A stretch of 64,000 bases of DNA, taken from Monilinia fructicola (Eukaryota > Ascomycota > Leotiomycetes > Helotiales > Sclerotiniaceae). Shown piece by piece: positions 34,618-47,308 of the stretch; the first letter of the stretch is position 1; each line of letters opens with the position of its first letter. The notes beneath the pieces were generated by a model that worked only from the letters and a program-made list of their open reading frames with translations, ran no database searches and was not told the origin of the DNA. The DNA lies in the NCBI GenBank assembly GCA_008692225.1, contig VICG01000007.1:779501-843500 (forward strand), given 5' to 3'. The position numbers were made by a program, and so were the translations under genes.

Positions 34618-36618
34618 CTATAATTTAACACTTCCCCCATTCAACTCCCTCCACTCCTTCTCTCCAAACCTCACATATTCATCCCCCCTCAACCACCACA
34701 ACTGATCCCCACTCTCCTCAACCACACCCGGATCAATACCTTGATTTCTAACCACATGCTTAACCATCTTGACCGTACCCGTAATCTCCATTTCCACACC
34801 TTCCTTCTTAACTCTCAAAAAGAGCGGGACCGCATAACTCGGCAATCCTTTCTTCGCATGAGTCGCCAATTCCTTCATAATTCCCGGACTTTGATCCTTC
34901 AAGATCAGTGCCACGCAACCAGCTCGTCCATCATGATGAGGAAGAGAAACGCCATATACATTTGCCTCTTGAATGGCTGGATGAGCGGATAAAACCTCTG
35001 CAACTTCATTGGTTGATACGTTTTCGGATTTCCAACGGAAGGTATCTCCAATTCGATCATTAAAATAAACTCTTCCTTGAGTATCCCATGTCATGACATC
35101 GCCTGTTCGAAACCACGCGTCGTCTTTTTCGAAAACACTTCTTAGAACCTTGGAATCGGATGCACTGCTATTATTGAAGTATCCTTGATAACCCGAGGAG
35201 ATATCTTCAGGGTTAAGTTTATAGAGCATTTCTCCTGGACTTCCATATGGTACCCTGGTGCAGAATCCGGTTGTTTTCGATCGATGTGGTTGTTCTGTTT
35301 CCACGTCCAATTCAACAACTGCCCATCCCTTTCTCAACAAGAGCCAGTAGATGAACCCGTTTCGGCCCACAGCACCCTTACTAAAATCATTATTCGAATA
35401 ATTCCAACCAGCTCCAGCACCCTCCGTCGCGGAATAAAAAATTCGGCAATGGTTTTGATATCAAATCGTTCCTTGAACTTATTCCAGACATCAGGTCTCA
35501 GACCGTTACCAAATGCCATTCTGACGTCGTTCTTCTTGTCGAGATTTTCGCCGGTCACGGGATCGTATTGAGGAGGTGCGGATAGGAGATAGCGACAGAC
35601 TTCACCAACATATTGAATGACGTTCGCTTTTGATGCTCGAACTTCCTCCCAAAATGTTTTTGTGGAGAATTTTCTGCCAATACATACCGTGGCGCCCATG
35701 TTGAGAGCTGCCAATACAGCAAGTACACTAGCAGCGGAATGGTACATAGGCATACACTACGAAAATCAGCATGATGAGACACATATCGAGGAGGTGAGCC
35801 TACAGTATACAATACATCCGGTCGCTTGTATCCACTCCATTTTGGCATGATGGTTGATCCAAAGTTTGCCTTTCCCCATGCAAGAACTGCTGGTTTAGGC
35901 AAACCTGTAGTACCACTGGTATAGATCAACATTCCGATCTTTGACCTTGTTTGTTGATTTCTAATAGAGTCAGGTTCTCGAACGCCTTCTGTGGAAATGA
36001 TAGCAGCCTCTATATCGGGCGTGAGAACTTGGAAAGATATATCAGGGAGTTCATCTCGAACTTCTTGCGTGACCCTTTCCTCAACCAAGGGATCCACGAT
36101 ACATAACCTTGCAGTGGAAACTTTGATACAATGTGACAATGCTTTTCCCGTCAAATTGTAATTGATGAAAGCTGGTTTGGCCCCTATACTCCATAGTCCA
36201 AACCATAAGAAAAAGTAATTATCCGAGTTGGTATAATCCATGGCAACGATTTCCTCGGGTTTAATATCATGGGTGTTCTTCAACCATGTTCCATATTTCA
36301 AAACCATCTCATACGTTTCTTTGAAAGACCAGCTCTTGCCTTCAAATATGATGAAGATATCGTTTGCAAATTTTCCTTGGGCATGTTCTTCGAGTATGTA
36401 AAACATATTCAAACGATCTTCTTTTTCTCTTTTATTAGTGAAAGCATATGCGTTTGATGCAGCACCCAACAATTGATAATCATAAGTCAAGGAGAGTTTC
36501 GCATTCAAATATGCCAACCCAGCCAAAGCTGCTGGAGCTGCTAAGGCCAATGAGACTATGAATTGTGAGTAATCTCAAGTATCATTTGACGCGGTATTGA
36601 TCTGAACTGACCTGCCAT
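34618..36618 (-). CDS. FATP/FAT1-type acyl-CoA synthetase (fatty-acid transporter); one frameshift
   Basis: Three exons, 36618-36612, 36555-35804 and 35756-34618, with introns of 56 and 47 bp. The product is about 631 aa. The family activates long or very long chain fatty acids with ATP and CoA at ER/peroxisome or plasma membrane and couples this to uptake. Visible motifs are the AMP-binding loop IGMLIYTSGTTGLPKPAV, CMPMYHSAA, FGNGLRPDVW, the YSATEG block, AWFRTGDVMTWDTQGRVYFN and DRIGDTFRWKSENVSTNEVA. The frame breaks exactly at the EF[Y]SATEG block, where the template run A6 (35436-35441) should be four or seven to keep frame. Everything on both sides is conserved, so I treat this as one gene with a probable sequence error. 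The N-terminus has a hydrophobic Ala/Leu-rich start. Substrate range cannot be inferred. Confidence 0.85.
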
Positions 36619-39600
36619 TTTGAAAAACAATGTATGTAGTAGAAATATGACCAGATATTAGATGAGGCAGTACTGATCTTGATATAACGTTACTGATATG
36701 ATATCGAATGGGCAAATAGGAATTTTCAGCTGATGCAGATGAATGCAGAAGGGAGTTAAATTGTCAATGGATACGGATGAAATAGAATGGATGAACGAAT
36801 GAACGAATGAATGAACGAATGAATGAACGAATGAATGAATGAATGAATGAATGAATGAATGAATGAATGAATGAATGAATGAATGAATGAATGAATGAAT
36901 GAATGAATGAATGCCAAAGAAAGAATTTGTCATGTGCAAACAAGGAGGATAGATGATAGATGTTCAATCAATCAATCAATCAATCAATTAATAAATAAAT
37001 AAATAAATAACAAATAAACAAACAAATAAGTACAGAATAATCAATCCACAATAATATTGATTCAAGAAAGAGATGATGTAGTAGTGTGCGTGCCCTGATA
37101 GTCATGAAGGACTGAGTAGATAGGATAGGGATGGAGGGAGAGGGGGAGGGAAAGAGGGAGGTAGTTCTTAATAAGAACAATAGAATTATAAGATGGATGA
37201 AGAAAAAGGAAATAAATAATAAGTAATTGATTAATTAATAGATATAAGGAAGAAAGGCTTTTTATCTTAAATATATCTTCATTAACTTACTATTATTATA
37301 TATTTATTATTTATTATTAAATTATTAAATTATTGAACTATCTATCTATTTAATCTAATTTGATTTATCAATAATTATACTTAAAGTCTAGATTATAACC
37401 TTATATAATATTATTTATTTATAGGCACTAGGGCAAGTCACAATAACCTAAAAGTATTAGTTTGTCTATCTATATCTCCTAAAGTCCCTATAGAAAGGAA
37501 GGCACGACCCTTTCCTTCTTCTTTTGTTTTTTTCCTCCTCCTTCTTGTTCCTCCCTTTCCCTTTTCTCTCTCTCATTCCTTATATAGAAAGCACTAAGTC
37601 ATTTTCAATCTTCTAATCTTATTTATTCCTCCATTCTCCCCATCTATCTCTTTGCAGAACTCATTCATAAACATCCATGGATTTCGAAGTTGCCTCGGTA
37701 CGGACCAACATTGGACCACCGGCTGGCTATTTGGCTATTTGGAGGTCTCACAGTCATTTGTACTCTGCGATATAATAATAATAAGTAGATAAATAAATAA
37801 ATAAATTTCCTCATCCCCCAAAGCAACATGTTGATTGATAGACGCGTCTGCTGGGATTGTTTTATACAGCACAGAACAGTATCTGAATGGTTGGATTTAG
37901 ATACATGCACAAGCCAAAAATACGGCAGGTCTTCTAGCACACGCAGACTCGTATTCACCAAGTGTTGAGGCTTGATCCGTGGGAGATGTTGTAAGCAGTG
38001 ATCAATCTTACTCGTGGGATTGATCAGGGGAGAGTAAGCTTGAGCTGTATATCAATATCAAAGAGGCTTCATCTCCGGCTGGGGTTCATGGAAGTCATGA
38101 AAGGCGGGGGAATCATGAAAAAGAAGATACTGTCTGTATCTTCATCCGTTCCGCTCTTTTGTTTCTGGATGAGTGTGGATGAGTATGGATGAATATGGAT
38201 GGATGAGTTTGTATATAGTATAGAGTATAGATAGATGCATATGTCCAAGTGTATGAGTGTCTGTGTATACAAGTCGGCTATATGAGTACAGAGTATCTCC
38301 ATCCATACTAGGTATGTACGTATGAAAGTATTGGTATGTGTGTATATCCATGCATGAGTATATATACTACTAATACGTATAGTATATATAAATGAATATA
38401 TCGGGTGGTGGGTGTATGAATGAGTGAGTGGGCGAATATACATACGATGATACGATTATTCCATATATAAATGTTCAATCGCTCGCTTCATACAATAATT
38501 GCTTACTAATGAGAAATCCTTGAATAGAAACCCCTTAACTACCTAGCTAGGTATCTACCTAGGTACTCTATACATATCATCTCCAGCCTACTAGATGAAG
38601 GCATTACTTGATTTAATGGATTCGAAGAATCTAAGTTCAGAGAAATGTAGTGTCATGTGATTATTATATCTGATTAAGAAGCATTAATGCTTTTAGATAT
38701 CTAAGTCGAATAAACGTCTATCTAAGCTTATATAGACCTATAGAGTGTTTCTTAGAAGGAAAGATTAATTGTAAAATATTATATAAGTCCATCTAACGTT
38801 TTATCGAATTTATAATTTTATATAAGTTTATAATTTTTCAAAATAAAATTCTAAACGTTTTAAAAACGTTTTTTTAAATATTTTTAAAATGTTTTATAAA
38901 CGTTTAGAATTTAATTTTTAAGATTTAAAATTTATTAATTATTAATTTTTAATAATTATTATTAATTTTATATAATTATTATTAATTTTTATATAATTAT
39001 TATTAATTTTTATATAATTATTATAAATTATTATAAATTTTAATAAATTTTAATAAATTTTTATATAATTATTATAATTTCTACTTTATTAATTCATTCG
39101 ACGTTTTTTTAAGTTTATACGAGCTTAAATAAATATCTATTCGATTTATTAACTTCTACTTCTTAATAGATAATTCTTAATATTCCGTAGTTATCTCATC
39201 TAGGGTAGGGCTTTTAAAGAATTCCTTAAAGGATAAATAAGTTTATAGACGATATCTATATATTAAACTATAAGAATAAGAATAAGAAAAAAAAAGAATA
39301 TCTTTAATAAACCTATTTAATCTTTAATCAACGCCTTTTCTATATATATATAGATATAAAAATAGAAAATATAAATATAACTAATAAATATCTCTTTATA
39401 TCTTAGCTCTAGTAAAGAATAAATAAATATCTCATTGTATTTGATTCCGATGTCTTCAGATGAAAGTGTAACAATAGCGTTAGCTGGAGGTCATATTAGT
39501 TCGTGATTTGGGTCCGAAGTTTCAATTTGGATGCCTGCCTAGCAGCTACCCACCAACCTAGTACGTAGTAGGTAGCCTTGTCAATAGCTTTATCCCTTCA

Positions 39601-39777
39601 GCCTCACACCATCAGCCTGATCGCCTCAGCCTTATACCTCAATCGGTAAAGCCTTCCCAGTTGCAACTGGGAACCCCAGCTTCTCAGCTTCTCAGCTTCA
39701 CTAAAACCAACGAGGCCAGAACCAAAACAAACGGCATACGGGTATAACTGGCAAATGGACACTCACACTTCAACATA
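36619..39777. other. Gene-free stretch with GAAT microsatellite and large AT island
   Basis: (GAAT/GAAC)n spans about 36785-36915. (ATCA)n then (AATA)n follows at 36965-37020. 37240-37460 and 38640-39440 are AT-rich, stop-dense, RIP-like islands. No gene is supported. The last 180 bases are the PIG-S leader. Confidence 0.6.
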
Positions 39778-41445
39778 ATGTCAACAAAAACAAATGAACC
39801 TGCATCCTCAGGACCGACCAAAAGAATAGACGGAGATGTGAAGGATTTGCATGGTGTTGCGCCTCAAAATGCGGCAACAGCAGTAAATACAAGAAAGGAA
39901 CCACCACCAGAGAAACCAGAAAGCATTCGTATGCGAACACAAGTCATCCTTTTCATTCTGGGCTATTGTGATATTATTTGGTTTGCCAATATGGTGGGGA
40001 ACAACGACAATATATAGAGCGCCATTACCCTTAGATCAAATGACAGATTGGGCCGAGGGAAGAGTATGTTGATCTCAGAACAATGAATAGCATTTACTAA
40101 TTCACTTACGTAGGCATGTCGTCCCGTCTTTCCACTCACAATATCCATAGAAGCCAAGGCATTACAGGAGAATGAAGCCCAAAATCTTCTACGAACTACA
40201 CAACACGCCTTGGATGATTTGAATGATTTCTCTGCGCATCATCTGCGTCTACAATTGTCCCCGCCCGTCAACGCTTCTGCCATTGCGAATGGGTTCTCAT
40301 CTGGTGGTATGGGAGAGGAGGTTGCTTTGACAATTAGACTGTTACCTGGATCAGCGCCACAATCCAATTTGCAGGCCTATGCACCTATCTTAGACATATA
40401 CTATGCACCGAATCAGATACCCTCGACCTCGTCTTCCTCATCTTCGTTAGCCACCTACATTGCGAATACATTGCGAGGCGTGTTTGCCGAAGAGCAAGCC
40501 ATGATTGCATATCTACTTTCCACCAGTTCAGCCCCACCAGAAAGAAGTCCCAAAGCATTGGCGCCAGAAGTGGCAGATACCTTGGCCAAATGGACGACAC
40601 GCTCATTGAAATATTCTGGGACCTATCACTTGACTTTCTCCCTCTTCACACCAACCGCCACTCCATCATCTTGGGACATCGAGGCAGCATTAGAGGAACA
40701 CATGAAACCATTATTAGAAAGCTTCACTGCGATCAGCAATTTTACAATCGACACACAGGTCCAACTTTATGCGACGCCCGGGGTGAGCGGAGATGTACTC
40801 CGAAAAGAAGATCTAAGCGGCTTCATCAATGCCGCCGAGTGGCCGCTGAGCCCAAGCATTGGCGGCGCTCCCACCATAAACTTCATCCTCTACGCAGGCG
40901 ACATGGAAGTGGAAGGCGGCGGGAAGAGTTGGCTCATCCCGCAATGGGGCGGCGTCGTCATCCAATCCAACACCACCGATCTACGCCCCGCCATGCTCAC
41001 CTTCTCAAACCAACTCATGTCCCTCATGGGCGCTCCCGAAACCGGTTCCCTCCCCCTTCGCTTAATGACCCTGGTGCGCGTCCGCAGCGCAGGCCTCCTC
41101 CTAAAGGCAAGCGGTACCTTGGGAAGCCTCGCACGCTTGAGCAAAGCGCTCCCATCCATCAGCATACCTGAATCCGTCCAAGATGGCGTCTATACCACCA
41201 TCGAACATTTGCGACAAGCATGCGACGGCCTGGGCGGAAAGGAAGGCTTGGAGCACGCGAGAGTGGCGGAAGAGGCGGCCGAAAAGGCCTTTTTCGAAAA
41301 GAGTATGGTGGGCCAGGTGTATTTCCCAGATGAGCATAAAGTTGCCGTCTATCTACCGTTGTTGGGTCCGGTGGGTGTGCCGCTGGTGATGGGGGTTTTG
41401 AAGGAAGTCAGGGCGTGGAGGAAGAGGAGGAGAATGGTTGGATAG
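39778..41445 (+). CDS. GPI17: GPI transamidase subunit PIG-S; one frameshift
   Basis: Exons 39778-40063 and 40114-41445. The 50-bp intron has a GTATGT donor and CTAAT branch. The product is about 538 aa. PIG-S is a subunit of the ER complex that attaches GPI anchors to proteins. The N-terminal TM and the conserved block LPIWWGTTTIYRAPLPLDQM appear only after shifting frame by one base at the T4 run 39950-39953 (T3 expected). The remaining frame is open and family-like (CRPVFPLTISIEAKA, GGAPTINFILYAGDMEVEGG, SWLIPQWGGVVIQSN). The C-terminus has the second TM (VAVYLPLLGPVGVPLVMGVL) and a basic KRRRMVG tail. It is convergent with WDR6. An essential function makes true loss unlikely, so the shift is probably a sequence error. 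Confidence 0.9.
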
Positions 41446-41790
41446 GTAGATGGGCAGGTGGGTAGTTAGACACTCCATTTTAGAATAATGATTATATGAA
41501 TTGAATTGAATTGAATTGAATTGAATTGTTGAACACTAGTCTCAATTCGGAGACTCTGATATGATACATTCACGTACATGTTAAGCATGCACTCCACAAT
41601 ATCGGGACGGGGTAGTGTGTACTGTGTACTGTGTACTGTGTAATGTATAGGGTAATGTATAAGATATTAGGGATGAGTGAAGTGGGAACTCTTGGATACC
41701 ACTCAAATATCCATTTACCCAAAGCAAACATCATCTTCCGTCTTCTCCCTCACATCGCCACTCTCACCCTCACCCTCGCGTCACGAATCC
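41446..41790. other. Short convergent intergenic region with microsatellites
   Basis: (GAATT)n is at about 41499-41528 and (TGTACTG)n at 41617-41645, between the 3' ends of PIG-S and WDR6. Confidence 0.6.
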
Positions 41791-44700
41791 TCAATCCTCA
41801 ATCCACCCACCGTCAAACCCCCAAACCTCCATTCCGTTCCCCACCAAGATCGCTTTGATTCCCCTACCTTCGACATCCGCATCCGCATCACAATTTCCCT
41901 GCTCACGAGCCCCGCGTTCATTTGTTTCTCCCGCCGCAAAAATACCCACATCCCCAATATCCGCCACAGCCGTAAACTCATCTCCCACCACCTCAATCTC
42001 GATGGGACATTTTTGCGCGCCCGCTGCTGCTCCTGTGGGGGGGAGTCTTATGCGCCATGTTTTGACTCTTTGGTCTGTGCCTGTGGAGATTATGGAGAGA
42101 TTATTGCTGCTATTGGGTTCCTGTTGATTATTCGTGGGGTTTGGCTGCGGGCTAGGAACAAAGGCTACGCCTGTAATGGCCGCTGCGTGCGCAGCGGGTA
42201 AGAGCATTGTGGCGCCGTGTGCGAATTCCTCGTCGCCGGTGTTGACGTCGTGGCCAATGTGATAGAGAGTAATGCCCAATGCATTATCGTCGCCACCGGT
42301 TACCACGACTAGGTAGTTTGGATTAATCGCAGTGGAGCGGGATTCAGTGATGGCGAGGGTTTTAATGGCGTTTTGATGGATTTTTTTCTGTTCTAGAAGA
42401 TGGTAATATTGATCATAATAACCGGCATTGAGTTTGGCTTCAGGTGAGAAGATGGTGGGAGCTGAAGGATTATCGAGGGTAGTCCACCATATACATAGAC
42501 TGCCATCTGTTGATGCGGTCAGGAATTGGAGTTGCCTGTCGGATATTTGGAGGTGTCTAATTTGTGTCAGGCATGCGGATGTGTATTTTCCATAGGCGAG
42601 TAATTTAAAACCTTGTGTTTTGGAATATACATAAGTACGCATTGTAGAATCAGAATAAGCTAGCGTGATAATCATTTCTGAGGAAGTGCTTCCCGGTAAA
42701 TCGCAGACGTCGAAAGACATGATGCGTAAGTCTTGTTCTTCGGTAGGATCAGGACATGAAGCTTCGCAAATTACTCCGAGTCCAAACCCGGGGATTTCTT
42801 GGATAGCCCAAATGTAGAATTCTTCGACACCTCCACTGCTAAAGAGATAGTTTGAATTATGCCAGTGAAGGTGCTGAATTCCCGCTGTGTGTTTTTGGAT
42901 TACGGCAAGGCATAAGAGATCTTTGGAACTGGAACTGTTGTTAATGTATTCTTCATATCGCCATATTCGGATATTTGTGTCTTCTGCACCCGTGGCTATC
43001 ATTTTTGGAGATCCTCCTACAGCAATGCTTTTTATCTCTCGTCCGTGACCGCCGGGTTTGATGGTGCGATGTGAAGGGACCTTTTGAGAATGAAGGTACA
43101 ACTGAGATGCTTTTGTATATATCAAGTGACCACTGCCGCCTCCTCTATAATCCTTAAGTGGAGAATATGCATGAGCTCTATGACAACCTCCGCAGTCAAT
43201 CCGCAAGATTTCAGATTGCTTCGTCTCATTCCATACAACGAGACTTTTGCTTTTGAACCCATACATGATTAAATCAGAACCCTGAAACCAACAAGATTCA
43301 ATCATAGGCCCAAACGGTGGCGCTGCTCGATGTACGCATGAAATTCTCAACGTAGCTTCTGGTTCAGTGCTATCATAGGAGAATATAGCGTATAAACCAT
43401 CTCTACTGGTGATTGCGAAATAGCTTGTGGAATGTTGAGACTCAGAATTTGGTACAGCAACAATCGACGTGATAGCATCTTTTTTACCAGTTGAATTCCA
43501 CATGACTAAGGAGTCGAACTCAATATCGTGTACTGCAATTTGGCCTTCTCTAGAGCCAATGACGAGGTGATCGTCACATCTACCGGCACCTGTGACTACG
43601 AATTTTGGAGGCAATGAGAGAGTCCTTCTGTCGACAAGATAGTCTAATCCAATAGCTTTCAAATCAAAGGAGAATATCGTTAGTTCTTGGGTTCCTACTA
43701 GCGTTACTAATAAATCAACCGACTTGTTATCGTTTCCAGGGACAATGAAAATATCGGATGGCTTTCGTTCAACATGCCCTATCTCGACAATAGGTATTCC
43801 TGTTTGATATAAGAATATTTTCCCGTTTGTACCCGCGAGGAAGCACAGTTCTAGTGACGAATTACCCTTCAGGATAGAATAGGACTTCAAATCTTGGGCA
43901 TTCGATTCAGGCAGAAAGAGTTCTTCGAAATTGATCGAATCCTTGATTGTGGCTCTAATGATCCTTCCAAATGTGGTTGTAATCAGAAAGTCATCTTCAG
44001 ATATAAAGGAATAACGATTGAAAGCATCTTTAGTAGCCTTCTTCGATGCCGCGGACTTTTGCTGCTGGTCCTTTATAGCAATAGATTCTCCCGAGGTAAG
44101 AGATTCGAGAACTTCCTCGATCTCAAAAGTCGCCGAGGAAAATGAACCTTCAACCAAGTTATTTACTGCAGAGGGTTCAGCGACAACATTGCTTGACGGA
44201 TCAACAGAAATTGAACATGCATTTTTCTCCTCGTTGAAACAATATGTTGATATTTTTCCATCTGCACCTCCAGTAGCAAGTAAACTCCTCTTATCTTCTA
44301 TCTGAGTGGTAGCCGCCGACCAGATATGCTTCCCAGTATGGAAGGCAAAGCTTTTTGTATGGGATAGCTTAGCAGTAGCATTTGAGCTAAATTTAGAGAC
44401 ATCAAGCTCTAGAATGCCAGTAGTTTTTACTAACATCCTGAATATCACTACCGAATTCCAATGCCCATTCTTGAGCTGTCGAATCTTCTCCAAAGGAAAG
44501 AATAGTAATTGGGGAGTTACCAAATGTCGATACATCAGGGCAATGAAATTTAACACCCCAGATACGAGATGCATGACCCATGGTCACAGCGACACATCTA
44601 TCAAACGCATGAGAGCCATGTTCCGATTCAGCAATTTCTCCGAAGCCTGTCTCTCGGGGTAGCAAATCTGCAGCTAACCTCATAGCATCCATATCATTCT

Positions 44701-45520
44701 GTGACCCTTCCGCAAGATTCCAAATTCGTATCGTACGATCATCGCTACAACTTGCTAGCAACCGCATGGATTTTCCATCTTCTCCCATGATTAATGGGGA
44801 TATATCGACCCCGAAAATGGAACCTTCATGACCAGTGAAAACAAAGAGAGCCTCATTGAGAAATGTGGATCTATCTTCGGTAGCAACGCATTTCCAAACG
44901 ATGATCTCGCCAAAGATAGTTCCAGCTGCTACCATCACGGTATCTTCATTTTCGCAAACGAGGCTTGCGGAATATAACATCGACCGTGAAGAAGGTTGCA
45001 ACTGACGTGATCTTATTGATCCGTCTTTTCTTGATAGTGTCGCTTGAAGCATTGCATTATGAGCAGTGACCATAACACAACTATTCTTGTCCCCAAGGAC
45101 AGAAAGCAACACCCAGAATCCAATCAGTGGCTGATGTTGTTGCTTCTGTGATACTAACCACATTTTGAGATATGATATTCTCAATTTGGGATCTTAGAAT
45201 CAAGGTCAACGATGAACCACCCCATATGACAATCTGGAGACTATCATCGCTATTAATCTCTGATTCTCTAATGATGATACCATGAATAGCCTGTGAGTCA
45301 AAGACTCGACATTGACTTATCAGTGTCGAGGTCTCGGCATCATATATCTTCAAAAAAGGGCCTTCAGCCGCGAGAATCAATAACTTGCCCGTAGAAGTCC
45401 GATAAAACTCCAAAGCCAAAATTGGGCTCAACGAGTGATTATGCTAAAATGAAGCATGTGAGCTGAGATTCAAGTGGAAAAGTTTGATATATTAGAACCG
45501 TTGCTGACCTTGAAAGACAT
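41791..45520 (-). CDS. WDR6: WDR6/Trm734-type WD40 protein (tRNA 2'-O-methyltransferase partner); two frameshifts
   Basis: Preferred model: exon 1 45520-45509 (MSFK), a 65-bp intron, exon 2 45443-41791, about 1220 aa. An alternative first exon at 45771-45739 (MDLDITQVALE) would need a 295-bp intron. In yeast Trm734 (Rtt10), and in human WDR6, this protein is the partner of the Trm7/FTSJ1 enzyme that methylates the tRNA wobble ribose. WD40 blocks are clear: EGPFLKIYDAET, TGHEGSIFGVDISP, LLASCSDDRTIRIWNLAEG, MGHASRIWGVKF, TIKPGGHGREIKSIAVGG, MIATGAEDTNIRIWRYEE and a final ISTGTDQRVKTWRI. Two one-base shifts break it, at C4 45091-45094 and T5 44424-44428. Removing one base from each keeps a continuous frame. 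It is divergent from NBS1. Confidence 0.88.
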
Positions 45521-46068
45521 TGGGATGAATCAATATTGCTGTTGTTCCAAATCAGCATATTTTATAAATTCCAGGTTTCTTCACAAAAGGATGTACTGTC
45601 ATCATTTCGATGGCTTGTCGAATTTCTCATCTGAATGGCGGGGAGATTTTAGGGAATCCCAAATTTTCCACCGCTTTTGTGGCAGAAACACCCCATCCAT
45701 ACTTTTATTGGCTAATTAATCTTACCTCGTAAGGTTACCTCCAGGGCTACCTGGGTGATATCAAGATCCATGGTTTAAAAGTATATGAGAGGGTGATGTA
45801 GAACTAGAGAGTACAAAAAGGTATGCAGGTTTGGCAATCTGCTAACATCGTCTAGAACCTTATGGGCCGATATCGATATCTTCATATCCGGATGTATATT
45901 CCTTTAGACGTTTCCAATACCCATCAGCCAAAGCTGGCTGTGGAGGTTTCTATATATCCAATAGAGGACCTGCAAGTAGATGATGTCTTGGTGACCTCGG
46001 GATGCGCTGATGTATGTAAGGTTATATAATAATAAGACCTTATACTTGTACAAATAATGCAGGTGCTG

Positions 46069-46911
46069 CCCTACGGAACCAGAATTCCTACAAAAAGTCA
46101 GTGAATCAACGTTTTTTCAAAAATATCATGTTTTATAAATATATGGGTATATATATATATAGTCTAAATTATGTTGATTTAACTATAAATAGTTAGAATC
46201 CTGCTAGTTTGATTAAAAGAAGCCTAAAATCTGTTAGTTTATTTAAAAGAAGCCTAAGATCTGTTAGTTTATCTGTGGGTAGTCTAAAATCTGTTAGTTA
46301 GCTTAAAATGGATTAGTTTCGTTAAATAGCTTTAATATTCGTTGAATAGCTTTAATATTCGATATACTAATTCTTGAATACCTTTAATTTTCATTCTTTC
46401 ATTCTTTCATCTTTCATCTTTCATTCTTTCATTCTTTCATTCTTTTATTCTTTCATTCTTTTATTCTTTTATTATATTAAAGATAAGTTAAAATAATTTC
46501 GTTGAAATTCGAAAGGGTAAATTGCTTTTTCCATTCGCTTTCCCCCCTATTTCTCGCTTTTTTCAACGTTAACACTTCAAATAGGCTCAACAACTTCGAA
46601 TCTCTGAATAGCTTCAATAATAATAATAATAATAATAATGCTTATGATCGTGATCGTGATCGTGATCGTCCAAGTGATCGTCCAAGTGATCGTGATGCCT
46701 CCAAAAATGGATTAGCTTTCATAATAATAAAGTTTCGGGAAAGTTATATACTAGCTCGTCCTTCCACCTTTTTAGTATATAAGCTATATAAGAGGATTCC
46801 TGCATAACTCTGCATAACTCTGCAACAAAAACAGGTAGATCGTAAGTGAAATTAGGTTTTTAACATAAGATTCACTGACTGTCGAAAGGTCAGAATTTTG
46901 GTCCCGTAGGG
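46069..46911. mobile_element. Candidate 843-bp MITE or decayed TIR transposon
   Basis: The left end 46069-46107 and right end 46869-46911 are inverted repeats of about 40 bases. Reading inward, both start CCCTACGG, continue with [AG]ACCA[GA]AATTC and end GTCAGTGAATC, with a few mismatches and a 4-base gap. The interior has four tandem copies of a 30-base unit (46205-46315), a (TTCATTCT)n tract (46390-46475), (AAT)n and (GATCGT)n. No transposase frame is visible. Flanks share GGTG near both ends, but a target-site duplication is not clear. Confidence 0.65.
46205..46315 (+). repeat. 30-bp tandem repeat inside the TIR element
   Basis: Four degenerate units begin CTG[CT]TAGTTT; the central ones continue with TTAAAAGAAGCCTAA. 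They lie within the TIR-bounded element. Confidence 0.7.
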
Positions 46912-47308
46912 CTGGTGGTGTCGATGAGCTGGTCCCAAGTTCAAACCATATAAGATTACATAATCTCACGTCTTACATAATCGACATCCTTATCGTTATC
47001 TGCATGTGATCTGGTGTTCTTCCGTGTGCAGCTTAGAGATTCTGCGCGTCAAGCTTGAATCTTCAATCTTTCTTCTGCCCTTCTTACCTTTCTTTCGTAT
47101 GCATCTCCTTCACGAGTGTAATGAGTATGCTCCTTATAAAAAAAACCTACCAATAACTCTACTCTCCGACACAAATGATACGACTTCATCAATCAACACT
47201 ACTTGTCTCATTGTAGATATCAACTACGCCTCCTGATCATCTTTCCAATGATTTGGTGTAACAAGAAACCCTTTTGACTTTGTAGAGGTTGTTACAGCTT
47301 CTTTCACA

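Larger units (their letters stand above)
45521..47308. other. WDR6-NBS1 divergent intergenic region
   Basis: Contains the 5' flanks of both genes and the TIR-bounded element at 46069-46911. No other gene is seen. Confidence 0.6.

Noticed and set aside
36658..36967. Minus-strand HSFIHSFIHS repeat frames
   Set aside because: Translation of the (GAAT)n microsatellite.
45739..45771. Alternative first exon of WDR6 (MDLDITQVALE)
   Set aside because: In phase with exon 2 but needs a 295-bp intron. The MSFK start with a 65-bp intron fits the other introns better. Kept only as an alternative.
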